Shown piece by piece: positions 54,125-63,902 of a stretch of DNA of 64,000 nucleotides (positions within the stretch are counted from its first letter, which is position 1; every line of letters starts with the position of its first letter). A program made the position numbers and the translations under genes. Under the pieces are notes generated by a model, which had not been told where the DNA came from, ran no database searches, and worked only from the letters and a program-made list of their open reading frames with translations. The stretch lies in contig JAHBTO010000003.1 in the NCBI GenBank assembly GCA_019638525.1, forward strand, positions 62,001 through 126,000, in the 5' to 3' direction. The DNA comes from Ferruginibacter sp. (GTDB lineage Bacteria; Bacteroidota; Bacteroidia; Chitinophagales; Chitinophagaceae).

Positions 54125-55636
54125 ATGACGGAACAAGCAACAAAACAAACCGGCCATCCCAAGGGGTTATGGGTATTATTTGGAACAGAAATGTGGGAGC
54201 GGTTTAACTATTATGGCATGAGAGCCATATTGGTACTTTTTATGACAAAAGCACTTTTATTTGATAAAGTTTTTGCATCAAATCTTTATGGTAGTTATAC
54301 AAGCCTTGTATATTTAACACCGTTAATAGGAGGCTTTGTTGCAGATAAGTATTGGGGTAATCAGCGTTCTATTATAGTAGGAGGATTAGTAATGGCTTTG
54401 GGCGAATTTGTTCTATTTTTTTGTGCTTCTATTTATCATTCAACACCCGATATTTCAACACTATTATTTTTTACTGGTTTAGGTTTGATGATTGCCGGAA
54501 ATGGATTTTTTAAACCTAATATTTCTTCACTTGTTGGCCAAATGTATCCTAAAGGCGATAGGCGAATAGACTCGGCCTATACTATTTTTTATATGGGTAT
54601 AAATGTGGGAGGTATGTTAGGCCCGTTTCTTTGTGGTTTGGTAGGCGATACAGGCAACCCAATGGATTTTAAATGGGCATTTTTATTAGCAGGTATGGGT
54701 ATGGTTCTAAGTGTAATTATACAATTGCTATTTCATAAAAAATATGTGTTAGATCCTGATAAAAATATTTTGGGTTTAACGCCAACCAATTCGCCAAAAG
54801 CATGGCTTAATCCATTATTTATTGTATTAGGGTTAGCAGCATTTTCGGCATTAACTATAGGGTTACTTTATCTTGATGTAAAGGTTGTGCCTTACCTTAC
54901 TTATTTGTTAATAGCAGCCACCATATTTATAGCTTTTATAATTTTTTCGGATAAGGCTTTAACATCAATAGAAAAACAAAGAATAGGAGTTATTTTTATT
55001 ACAGCCTTTTTTGTGATATTCTTTTGGAGTGCTTTTGAACAGGCAGGTGCTTCACTTACATTTTTTGCAGAAGAACAAACCCAACGAGACTTAGGATTTT
55101 TTACTGTACCAACCAGTTGGTTTCAATCACTAAACTCTGTTTTTGTTGTGGTATTTGCACCTATTTTTGCCTGGTTATGGCTTAAATTAGGTAAGTACGA
55201 ACCCTCCTCTCCAACCAAAATGGCTATTGGTTTATTTTTACTTGCGTTAGGATATTTATGGATTGCTTTTGGTGTAAATAATGTAGGTACAGGAGTAAAA
55301 GTAAGCATGATATGGCTTATTGGTATGTATGCATTACATACTTGGGGCGAACTTAGTTTATCACCTATTGGTTTATCGTTGGTAAATAAGTTAGCTCCTT
55401 TTAAATATGCATCATTATTAATGGCTGTGTGGTTTTTAGCAAATGCAGCAGCAAACAAGCTGGCAGGTGTATTAAGTGCATTATATCCCGATGGTAAAAC
55501 AACAAATTTTATAGGATACCAAATGAGTAACAATTACGATTTCTTTATGTTGTTTGTTGTAATGGCAGGCGTAGCATCTCTTATATTGTTCCTACTTTCA
55601 AAAAAATTACAATCAATGATGCACTTAGAAAAATAA
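54125..55636 (+). CDS. Proton-dependent oligopeptide (POT) transporter 1
   Basis: An inner-membrane di/tripeptide:proton symporter of the POT/PTR2 family: 503 residues, about 14 hydrophobic segments. It has the N-terminal ExxER motif (TEMWERFNYYGMRAIL), GGFVADKYWGNQRSI, the PTR signature around GNGFFKPNISSLVGQMYP and FYMGINVGGMLGP, and the late FWSAFEQAGASLTFFAEEQT segment. A possible promoter, TTTG (54052-54055) and TATTTTG (54078-54084), lies upstream. It is followed by a terminator and then a paralogue. Confidence 0.93.
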   Translation: MTEQATKQTGHPKGLWVLFGTEMWERFNYYGMRAILVLFMTKALLFDKVFASNLYGSYTSLVYLTPLIGGFVADKYWGNQRSIIVGGLVMALGEFVLFFCASIYHSTPDISTLLFFTGLGLMIAGNGFFKPNISSLVGQMYPKGDRRIDSAYTIFYMGINVGGMLGPFLCGLVGDTGNPMDFKWAFLLAGMGMVLSVIIQLLFHKKYVLDPDKNILGLTPTNSPKAWLNPLFIVLGLAAFSALTIGLLYLDVKVVPYLTYLLIAATIFIAFIIFSDKALTSIEKQRIGVIFITAFFVIFFWSAFEQAGASLTFFAEEQTQRDLGFFTVPTSWFQSLNSVFVVVFAPIFAWLWLKLGKYEPSSPTKMAIGLFLLALGYLWIAFGVNNVGTGVKVSMIWLIGMYALHTWGELSLSPIGLSLVNKLAPFKYASLLMAVWFLANAAANKLAGVLSALYPDGKTTNFIGYQMSNNYDFFMLFVVMAGVASLILFLLSKKLQSMMHLEK

Positions 55637-55653
55637 AACCTTGATAAAAATAT

Positions 55654-55687
55654 AGCCCCGTAATTATATTAATCGGGGCTTTTCATT
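55654..55687 (+). terminator. Rho-independent terminator between the two POT genes
   Basis: AGCCCCG pairs with CGGGGCT (7 bp) around a 13-base loop and leads into TTTTC. It starts 18 bp after the first POT stop and lies 28 bp before the second POT start. Confidence 0.85.
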
Positions 55688-55714
55688 TTAGTAATAGTTT
55701 AAAAAATTAATAAC

Positions 55715-57352
55715 ATGGGCAGTACTTCCAAACATCCTAAAGCATTACCATATTTATTTTTAAGTGAAATGTGGGAACGATTTGGATATTACTTAATGAT
55801 TGGAATTTTTTTATTGTATTTAAAAAATGTAGAGCATGGTTTTGCCATGACAAATACCGAAGCATCCGATCTTTATGGAACTTTTATTGCCCTGGTTTTT
55901 CTTACACCATTTGTTGGTGGCCTTATTGCCGACAGGTACTGGGGTTATCGTAAATCAATTATTATTGGTGGATTGATGATGGGGCTTGGCTATTGCCTCA
56001 TGGCTGTACACAGCTTGCCTGTATTATATATAAGCATGACGCTTGTAATTTTAGGAAATGGATTTTTTAAGCCCAATATTTCTACCCTGTTAGGTAATTT
56101 ATATAATTCTCCCGAATACATTAAGCGTAAAGATGATGGCTACAATATATTTTATATGGGTATTAATGTGGGAGCTTTTATTTGTAATTTTTTTAGTGCA
56201 GCTATTATTATTGTTTGGGGGTGGAAATATGCCTTTATAGCAGCAGGAATTGGAATGTTTTTAGGTGTTATTATTTTTATAATGGGCGCTACTCATTATA
56301 AATCGGGTGATGTTCGTAAACCGATGAATAAAGAAGACTTGCCTTTTTCAAAAATAATAATCACCATATTTATACCAGCCATTATTGCCGGTATTTTAGG
56401 ATGGATGATTCCAAATAATATTTTTGGTTCTGATAGTACCGATGCATTCATTTTTGCCTGTTTACCGGTTATTGGTTTTTATGCCTCTCTTTATATCCGG
56501 GCATCCTCGGCAGAGAAAAGGCCAATTGCCGCATTACTGGCAATTTTTGCCGCTGTTATTTTGTTTTGGGCAGTATTTAAGCAGAATGGTACAACACTTA
56601 CCATTTGGGCCGATAATTTTACTGACCGGCAGGTGCATGGAACAACAGCTACCCTGTTGCGTGATTTAAAACAGGCAGAAGATATTGTATATACTAAAGA
56701 CTCGGTTAATTTACATGATAATTTATTTAGGATTCAAAAGAAGGATGGTAAAGTGATTAAAGAATTCAATTATCCTGTATATTTTAAAAATGTAAAACCA
56801 CAAAATTTACCACCCGATGGTGGCAATGCTACTTTGTGGTCAACACCCATCAGCCAATCTATTAACCCGGGTTGGGTTATTTTATTAACTCCATTGGTAC
56901 TTGCTTTTTTTGCTTATTTACGTAAAAAAAATAAAGAACCTTCAACTGCTACAAAAATTGCATTTGGTTTATTTATTTCAGCTTTATCTGTGTTAGTAAT
57001 GGTGGCAGCTGTTTATGTAAGTGGTAATGGCACCGAAAAAGCAAGCGCTTGGTGGTTAGTAGGAACTTATGGTGTTGTTACTGTTGGCGAATTATTATTA
57101 AGTCCAATGGGGTTATCATTAGTTTCAAAATTAAGCCCGGTTAGGTTAACCTCGTTAATGATGGGTGGTTGGTTTTTGGCAACATCTATTGGTAATAAAT
57201 TATCGGGCATATTGGCCACCTTGTGGGATAGTTACGAGAATAAAGCAAATTTTTATTGGGTGAATTTTGTATTGTTAATGTTTGCAACCTTTATCATTTT
57301 TGCTATGTTAAAATGGTTGAACAGGATTATGAAAGAAAAGGGAGTAAATTAA
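55715..57352 (+). CDS. Proton-dependent oligopeptide (POT) transporter 2, with large loop insertion
   Basis: A paralogue of the preceding gene: 545 residues, with ExxER (EMWERFGYYLMIGIF), GGLIADRYWGYRKSI, GNGFFKPNISTLLGN and FYMGINVGAFICNF. After FWAVFKQNGTTLTIWADN it contains about 65 extra polar residues (LLRDLKQAEDIVYTKDS ... YFKNVKPQNLPPDGGN) absent from the first copy, apparently in an extracytoplasmic loop between two helices. Substrate binding may differ from copy 1. The genes are in tandem, but the terminator between them suggests separate control. Confidence 0.93.
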   Translation: MGSTSKHPKALPYLFLSEMWERFGYYLMIGIFLLYLKNVEHGFAMTNTEASDLYGTFIALVFLTPFVGGLIADRYWGYRKSIIIGGLMMGLGYCLMAVHSLPVLYISMTLVILGNGFFKPNISTLLGNLYNSPEYIKRKDDGYNIFYMGINVGAFICNFFSAAIIIVWGWKYAFIAAGIGMFLGVIIFIMGATHYKSGDVRKPMNKEDLPFSKIIITIFIPAIIAGILGWMIPNNIFGSDSTDAFIFACLPVIGFYASLYIRASSAEKRPIAALLAIFAAVILFWAVFKQNGTTLTIWADNFTDRQVHGTTATLLRDLKQAEDIVYTKDSVNLHDNLFRIQKKDGKVIKEFNYPVYFKNVKPQNLPPDGGNATLWSTPISQSINPGWVILLTPLVLAFFAYLRKKNKEPSTATKIAFGLFISALSVLVMVAAVYVSGNGTEKASAWWLVGTYGVVTVGELLLSPMGLSLVSKLSPVRLTSLMMGGWFLATSIGNKLSGILATLWDSYENKANFYWVNFVLLMFATFIIFAMLKWLNRIMKEKGVN

Positions 57353-57383
57353 TGGTATTACACCCTTTTTAATTCAGATATTC

Positions 57384-58577
57384 TCAGATAAAATTTAAAT
57401 GGCTGTAACTGTTTCCCAATATCAGTTTATCATCTGCAGCCAGCCATTTATTTAATACAGTGGCATACACAGCTTTAAAATCTACATTGTGCTTAAGATC
57501 GCCCTGGTTTAAATCGGCCAGGTTGGGCATGGCATTTAAAATGCCTTTTTCTTTAAGGCCACTGCTTATAAAAAACATGTTATTAGCGGTTCCATGATCG
57601 GTGCCATTGCTTGCATTTTGCGAAACCCTGCGGCCAAATTCGCTAAAGGTCATCATCAGTACATCATCAAAACGGCCGTTATTTTTAAGGTCGGTAGTAA
57701 AGGCTTTAACAGCATCACTTAGTTCGGTAAATAATCGCTTTTGCTGGTTCTCCTGGTTTACATGTGTATCAAAACTTCCCAGGCTTACATAATAAACTTT
57801 TGTGTTTATATCCGAAAATATCAGGGAGGCAATTGTTTTTAAATCTTTACCCAATTCAGTATTTGGATAAGTTTGCGATGTTGGGTGTACCCTGCTTTGC
57901 TCATAAATATATTTAGCACTGCTAAGGGTGGCACTCATGGTCTTGTATAAATAATCAATTGTTTCTTCACTGCTTGTATGGTTGGCATTTACATCTTTTA
58001 TAAATCGTCCGTTGCTGATGTTGTATAATTTTTTAGGGTCTTTAAATGCAAGGCCTTTGTTATCTTCTCCTTTTAATGCCATGCTTAGTATATCATCCAG
58101 CTCCACGGCTTGTGTAGGTTTATCGCAGCCTTTGCACTGTGCATCTAAGTAGCGGCCCAGCCAGCCGGTTTGTATATATACATTGCTTTCGCTGGCGCTT
58201 TGCCAAATATCCATACTTCTAAAATGCGATCTGTCGGGGTTGGGGTATCCTACATTATTTAATATGGCCAGGCTTCCGTCATCATACAAAGTTTTAAAAG
58301 CTTCCAGTGCCGGGTTTAGGCCAACTTCTTCGGTAAGCAATAGTGATTTGTCTTTGCTGATACCAAGTACAGGCCTTTCACGGTAATAAATATCATTTCG
58401 CACAGGTATCACCGTGTTTAACCCGTCATTGCCGCCACTGAATTGTATCACCACCACCACTTTATTTCCCGGCGGTACCATCATTGGTTTTTCAAATGCC
58501 TTTAAAAATTTAGGCATCATCATAGAAGCGGTGGCCAATGTGCCAAGTTGCAAAAATTCTTTTCTTTTTATCAGCAT
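57384..58577 (-). CDS. DUF1501 family protein
   Basis: The 397-residue protein starts with a possible Tat-like signal (IKRKEFLQLGTLATASMMM), then VVVIQFSGGNDGLNTVIP, the RERPVLGISKDKSLLL and NVGYPNPDRSHFRSMDIWQSAS segments, and later YVSLGSFDTHVNQ and FSEFGRRVSQNASNGTDHGTANNMFF. These are the DUF1501 hallmarks; the fold is related to alkaline phosphatase/sulfatase enzymes and the DTH and DHG motifs look like metal ligands. It lies 62 bp after the DUF1800 gene, its usual partner. The function of the pair is not established. Confidence 0.9.
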   Translation of the reverse strand: MLIKRKEFLQLGTLATASMMMPKFLKAFEKPMMVPPGNKVVVVIQFSGGNDGLNTVIPVRNDIYYRERPVLGISKDKSLLLTEEVGLNPALEAFKTLYDDGSLAILNNVGYPNPDRSHFRSMDIWQSASESNVYIQTGWLGRYLDAQCKGCDKPTQAVELDDILSMALKGEDNKGLAFKDPKKLYNISNGRFIKDVNANHTSSEETIDYLYKTMSATLSSAKYIYEQSRVHPTSQTYPNTELGKDLKTIASLIFSDINTKVYYVSLGSFDTHVNQENQQKRLFTELSDAVKAFTTDLKNNGRFDDVLMMTFSEFGRRVSQNASNGTDHGTANNMFFISSGLKEKGILNAMPNLADLNQGDLKHNVDFKAVYATVLNKWLAADDKLILGNSYSHLNFI

Positions 58578-58639
58578 AAAACAAATTTTGAATTCTGTGT
58601 TTTTAAAAATGAATCAACCTGAAACCTGTTGCTTTTATT

Positions 58640-60088
58640 TTAGCACAATTGGTATTCTGGTGTTGCCATCAAATTAATGGTGGCACTTTTGATATAGTCT
58701 TCACGGCTGCTGTTATTGATATATTTTTCCAGCACCGTGTTACTAACATGGTTTTTTGTTTGTAAAACAGTAGTTGTAATAACCTGCAGCAATTTATCCC
58801 TGCTTGTTTTTTCAAAAACGCTGTTCACCGCCTGCCAATTTATGATTGCAGTGGCGCCTTTAACATTATCCTTTGTCCTTTTTTGGCCAATTTCCTTCAT
58901 GCCCATTTGCACATCATCATCTTCTTTTGGCTTTACGTTTATGGCATCGTTGGCAGCATATATTTGTGGAATGCGAAGGCGCAGCATGAGTGTGCTGCTA
59001 TCTATCCAATTTTTTCCGCCGGGCCAGCCTGCAACATTTGGCGGGTAAAATAATACCTGGCTAAGCGCCCGCTGAAAAATTAATTGAGATTGATCGTTCT
59101 CTAACTGCATAGGCAAAAACCTGCGAATACCGGCCAGCAACTCTACCGGCGATTTAATACGGTTGCCAATATTTTTTTCATCATAAAACCAATCGCTGGT
59201 ATAAATATCATCCAGCAATTTTGAAATGTTGTAATTGCTTTTATGAAACCTGTAGCTTAACCATTGTTGGTTTTGTTCATCAATATTTTCATTTACAAAA
59301 TAGCGGTAAATTTTTTTTGTGATGTAGTTGGCAGTTTGCTTGTTTTCTAAAAGTATATCCAGGATATCATCACCATCAAAATTTCCCGTTTTACCTAAAA
59401 ATGTTTTAATACCATCATCGTGCTGGTTTTTTCTAAATACAAATTCGCCCCTGGCATTAAAGCTCCAGCCGGTAAAAGCCCGGGCGCCTTCTTTTACATC
59501 ATCTTCTGTATAATTGCCACGCCCCATGGTGAACAGTTCCATCACTTCACGGGCAAAATTTTCGTTGGGGTGTTGCTTTTTATTTTGCTGGTTATTTAAA
59601 AATGCCAGCATGGCCGGTGTTTTGCTTACAGCTTTCAGCATATCTGCAAAACTTCCCAATGCATTGGTGCGTATAGTATGTAGCAGTTCCTGTGCATGAT
59701 AACTGTTTAGCGACCGGCAGGCAAAATGGCCATGCCAAAAAAGACTCATCTTCTCTCTCAACTGTGCTTCGCTATTAACCATGGTTTCAAGCCAGCGTAT
59801 ATTCATTTCTTTAATATCATCCCTCGATTTCTCCCTAAGCTTTTTTCGCATTTCGGGGCTTTGCATTTTCTTTTGCATTTCTTTTTGGTTGGCCGCCCCC
59901 ATCATATAATCATCAACGGGGTTTTGGGTAACCTCAATCTTTGCTACCGGTTTGGCCGATGTTTTAACCAATAACGACCAAAGGTTTTTTGTAGAGATGG
60001 AATCAAGTGAAGCGGCGTTTTCGGCCATAGGGCCAAAAGCGCTACGCCACAATAGGTGTTGGTTTTTTGTACGATTAGAAACGGGCAT
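58640..60088 (-). CDS. DUF1800 family protein
   Basis: The 482-residue protein has the DUF1800 pattern: QHLLWRSAFGPM at the N-terminus, MNIRWLETMVNSEAQLREKMSLFWHGHFAC, NENFAREVMELFTMGRGNYTEDDVKEGARAFTGWSF, HDDGIKTFLGKTGNFDGDDILD and SPVELLAGIRRF ... FYPPNVAGWPGGKNWIDSSTL in consecutive segments. No signal peptide is obvious, unlike many homologues. DUF1800 and DUF1501 genes occur together across many phyla, which implies a shared role, still undefined. The start at 60088 is an ATG; the 299 bp upstream hold no gene I recognise. Confidence 0.9.
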   Translation of the reverse strand: MPVSNRTKNQHLLWRSAFGPMAENAASLDSISTKNLWSLLVKTSAKPVAKIEVTQNPVDDYMMGAANQKEMQKKMQSPEMRKKLREKSRDDIKEMNIRWLETMVNSEAQLREKMSLFWHGHFACRSLNSYHAQELLHTIRTNALGSFADMLKAVSKTPAMLAFLNNQQNKKQHPNENFAREVMELFTMGRGNYTEDDVKEGARAFTGWSFNARGEFVFRKNQHDDGIKTFLGKTGNFDGDDILDILLENKQTANYITKKIYRYFVNENIDEQNQQWLSYRFHKSNYNISKLLDDIYTSDWFYDEKNIGNRIKSPVELLAGIRRFLPMQLENDQSQLIFQRALSQVLFYPPNVAGWPGGKNWIDSSTLMLRLRIPQIYAANDAINVKPKEDDDVQMGMKEIGQKRTKDNVKGATAIINWQAVNSVFEKTSRDKLLQVITTTVLQTKNHVSNTVLEKYINNSSREDYIKSATINLMATPEYQLC

Positions 60089-60387
60089 ATTGCAATTATT
60101 AATTAATAAAAGTCTGTTTTATGACAGCTTAACAAGCAATTGGTTTAATCACCAAATCTAAAATAATAACTGCACTATCGTTGTTATAGGTTTGTAAACA
60201 AAATTATGATGTTAATCAGCTCCCGGTAAATAATGGGGTTTGCATTGGCATAAACACAAAGGAAGTTTTTTACAGGAAAATATTACCATGTTGATGCAAA
60301 GCTATCAACAAAAAAAATTACATACCGGTAGGCCCAGGCAAATTAATTGAATGAAAAAGCGGGAGCCTTTAACCGGAAAGGTTTATT
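60089..60387. other. Gap between serS and the DUF1800 gene with no recognised gene
   Basis: AT-rich sequence. Near the serS end there is only a weak 5-bp stem (CCTTT and AAAGG around 60366-60381 when read on the minus strand) that is too short to call a terminator with confidence. Confidence 0.5.
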
Positions 60388-61662
<1,275 letters not shown>

Positions 61663-61681
61663 GTGTGTTAAAAAATTTTGG

Positions 61682-61689
61682 CAAAGATA
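61682..61689 (-). promoter_or_regulatory. Promoter -7 element of serS (TATCTTTG)
   Basis: On the minus strand TATCTTTG fits TAnnTTTG, 19 bp before the serS ATG. It also supports the shorter serS start, because the longer frame would begin upstream of it. Confidence 0.5.
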
Positions 61690-61795
61690 CAATTTAGGCA
61701 TTTGGTTAATAATTTTGATACTTATTTAAAAATTTGAAAAAAAGCAGTGCACATAAATGATGCCTGGTGCCGGGCTGCTAAACACCTATTTAATT

Positions 61796-61803
61796 TATAT
61801 TTG
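61796..61803 (+). promoter_or_regulatory. Promoter -7 element of the small gene at 61808 (TATATTTG)
   Basis: TATATTTG fits TAnnTTTG; four bases (CAAC) separate it from the ATG at 61808. Confidence 0.55.
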
Positions 61804-61807
61804 CAAC

Positions 61808-62161
61808 ATGCAACTAATGCAAGATGATTTACAGGTACGATGGCTAAAGCTTAGAATTAAATTAAAAGAGCGTTTTGGTATTAAACCCGAGTTAGACGGC
61901 ATTCTTTTTTTAATAGGCATACAGGAATTAGGTAGCGGTAAGCAGGATTTTAGTAAAGAAGAAAAACAAGACCTGATGCATATTGCCGTTTGTACCGTAC
62001 TTTCGCCGAGCGGTTATTATGTACTGGAAGGAAATGATGAAGATGGATGGCCGCATTTTAAACAGTTAAAACCCTTGCCCGAATTTTATTTAACCGAACA
62101 GGAAAATTTTTTAAAAGACCATATCTTACTCTATTTTCAAAATCAAAATTTTATAGACTGA
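61808..62161 (+). CDS. Small conserved-looking cytoplasmic protein of unknown function
   Basis: I do not recognise the family. From the ATG at 61808 it has 117 residues, no signal peptide and no membrane segment. Visible features are an N-terminal amphipathic stretch (DDLQVRWLKLRIKLKERFG), DGILFLIGIQELG, KEEKQDLMHIAVCTVLSPSGYYVLEG and a DEDGWPHFKQLKPLP segment. A longer frame from 61757 is open, but it would start upstream of the likely promoter. It lies 7 bp before the cyclophilin gene, so the two share a transcript and may be related in function. Confidence 0.78.
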   Translation: MQLMQDDLQVRWLKLRIKLKERFGIKPELDGILFLIGIQELGSGKQDFSKEEKQDLMHIAVCTVLSPSGYYVLEGNDEDGWPHFKQLKPLPEFYLTEQENFLKDHILLYFQNQNFID

Positions 62162-62168
62162 TTATTTT

Positions 62169-62939
62169 ATGAACAAGATGAAAACTTTAATAACGCTTGT
62201 GCTGTTTTGCTTTTTTGTAACCCATACCCATGCACAGGTGAAAAAACCTGCAGTTAAAAAAACGGTTACACAAAAAACTACAACTAAAAAAACCAGTACA
62301 GTTAAAAAAAATAAACCTGTAGCCAATGCTCCCAAACTTATAAAAGTACCCGGTACAAGGATAAAAATAACAACCGATTCGGGAGTTATAATAGTTCGCC
62401 TTTATGATAAAACCCCTTTGCACCGTGATAATTTTATAAAACTGGTTAAAGATCATTTTTATGATAGCCTTTTATTTCACCGTGTTATACAATCGTTTAT
62501 GATACAGGGCGGAGACCCCGATAGCAAGCATGCACAACCCGGCCAGCAATTAGGCAGTGGTGATGTGGGTTATACCATTCCGGCCGAATTTGATACTACC
62601 CTTTTTCATAAAAAAGGTGCTCTTGCTGCAGCCCGGCAAGGCGACCAGGTAAACCCTTTAAAAGCAAGTAGCGGATGCCAGTTTTATATTGTACAAGGTA
62701 AAAAATGGACCGACCAGGATTTGGATATGATAAGTATGCAAAATGGAATATATTTTTCTCCTGCTAAAAGAGAAATATATAAAACCATAGGAGGTACGCC
62801 ATTCCTGGATATGAATTACACTGTTTTTGGCGAAGTAGAAAGCGGGTTAGATGTAGTGGATAAGATAGCATCGGTGCCAAAAGCCCCGGGCGACAGGCCA
62901 ATTGGCGATGTACACATGTATATGGAACTGGTAAAATAA
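62169..62939 (+). CDS. Exported cyclophilin-type peptidyl-prolyl isomerase
   Basis: The protein catalyses proline cis-trans isomerisation, probably in the periplasm. It has 256 residues: a signal peptide (about 1-23, THTHAQ), a Lys/Thr-rich linker (about 24-60; KKTVTQKTTTKK), and a cyclophilin domain (about 65-256) with TPLHRDNFIKLVKDHFYD, LLFHRVIQSFMIQGGDP (catalytic Arg), GALAAARQGDQVNP and SSGCQFYIVQG. An insertion around IYFSPAKREIYKTIGG is longer than in minimal cyclophilins, as in other Bacteroidota homologues. The basic linker may bind the cell surface or nucleic acid, which is conjecture. Confidence 0.93.
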   Translation: MNKMKTLITLVLFCFFVTHTHAQVKKPAVKKTVTQKTTTKKTSTVKKNKPVANAPKLIKVPGTRIKITTDSGVIIVRLYDKTPLHRDNFIKLVKDHFYDSLLFHRVIQSFMIQGGDPDSKHAQPGQQLGSGDVGYTIPAEFDTTLFHKKGALAAARQGDQVNPLKASSGCQFYIVQGKKWTDQDLDMISMQNGIYFSPAKREIYKTIGGTPFLDMNYTVFGEVESGLDVVDKIASVPKAPGDRPIGDVHMYMELVK

Positions 62940-63010
62940 ATCAAAGGTTAACAACTATCAGGCTAAATCATTAATTTGCACAGCATTCATTCAACATCAA
63001 ATTTTATAAA

Positions 63011-63388
63011 ATGAATTTTCCGGAAAATCTGCGATATACTAAAGACCACGAATGGGTATCTTTAGATGGTAATATTGCTACCATTGGCATTACCGATTTT
63101 GCACAGCGTGAACTGGGCGATATTGTTTACATTGATATAAATACCAAAGACAAATTACTGGCAGCCGAAGAAATTTTTGGAACAGTTGAAGCAGTTAAAA
63201 CCGTTAGCGACCTTTTTTTACCCTTGTCAGGAACCATTACTGAAATAAACCCTAAACTGGATTCTGCTCCTGAATTGGTAAATACCGACCCCTATGGCGA
63301 TGGCTGGATGGTGAAGATGACCGTGGAAAACCCGGCCGATATTGAAAATTTAATGACTGCTGAAGCTTATGCTGCTACCGTTGCATAG
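63011..63388 (+). CDS. gcvH: Glycine cleavage system H protein
   Basis: The lipoyl carrier that shuttles the aminomethyl group between the P and T proteins. The 125-residue protein has [29 protein letters not shown] and the lipoylated Lys63 in [11 protein letters not shown], then [12 protein letters not shown] and [11 protein letters not shown]. This is the normal length. gcvT and gcvP are not in the window. The next gene follows 11 bp later, so the two may be cotranscribed. TTAATTTG, 24 bp before the start, is close to a -7 element. Confidence 0.97.
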   Translation: MNFPENLRYTKDHEWVSLDGNIATIGITDFAQRELGDIVYIDINTKDKLLAAEEIFGTVEAVKTVSDLFLPLSGTITEINPKLDSAPELVNTDPYGDGWMVKMTVENPADIENLMTAEAYAATVA

Positions 63389-63399
63389 TCAGCCAATGA

Positions 63400-63843
63400 A
63401 TGATGGATAATAATCTTGTTTCAAACAACGGGCTTAACCTTAAAAAATTTATTCCCGGTATAATTTGGTTTTTACTTACGCTTACGGCCATCAGCATACC
63501 CGGCTACGATTTGCCCGAAGTAGATAACTGGCTTATTGAAATTAATTACGATAAACTGATTCATGTAGGCCTGTTTGCCGTTCTTGCATTTTTATTTATG
63601 CGCCCGGTATTAAAATCAAGCTTGGCGGCAAAACATAAATGGCGTTATGTTTTTATCATTACTATTGCTTGTATAATTTGGGGCTTTTGTACCGAGCTGA
63701 TTCAAAAATTTTTTATACCGGGCCGCAGCTATAGCCTAAGCGACTGGCTGGCCGATGGGTTGGGCGCTATTGTAGCACTTGTATTTGTAAAGTTGATATT
63801 TTTTAAAAAGTATGACGCTTACAATAAAGCAACAAAACCTTAA
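63400..63843 (+). CDS. VanZ-like membrane protein
   Basis: The 147-residue protein has four hydrophobic segments and the VanZ pattern: DKLIHVGLFAVLAFLF, WGFCTELIQKFFIPGRSYSLSDWLADGLGAIVAL (in pieces, with E-x-x-Q-x-F and D-x-x-AD). VanZ confers low-level teicoplanin resistance in enterococci, but this wide family is mostly uncharacterised. Two adjacent ATG codons (63400 and 63403) are possible starts. It follows gcvH by 11 bp; a functional link is not obvious. Confidence 0.88.
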   Translation: MMDNNLVSNNGLNLKKFIPGIIWFLLTLTAISIPGYDLPEVDNWLIEINYDKLIHVGLFAVLAFLFMRPVLKSSLAAKHKWRYVFIITIACIIWGFCTELIQKFFIPGRSYSLSDWLADGLGAIVALVFVKLIFFKKYDAYNKATKP

Positions 63844-63871
63844 TTACCTTGATTGGAACATATTTACAACT

Positions 63872-63879
63872 TACATTTG
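63872..63879 (+). promoter_or_regulatory. Promoter -7 element of the DUF4290 gene (TACATTTG)
   Basis: TACATTTG fits TAnnTTTG, with a TTG (63853-63855) upstream whose start is 19 bp away, the best -33/-7 pair seen in the window. It lies 23 bp before the ATG. Confidence 0.6.
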
Positions 63880-63902
63880 TATTAACTCAAAATACCTAAA
63901 AC

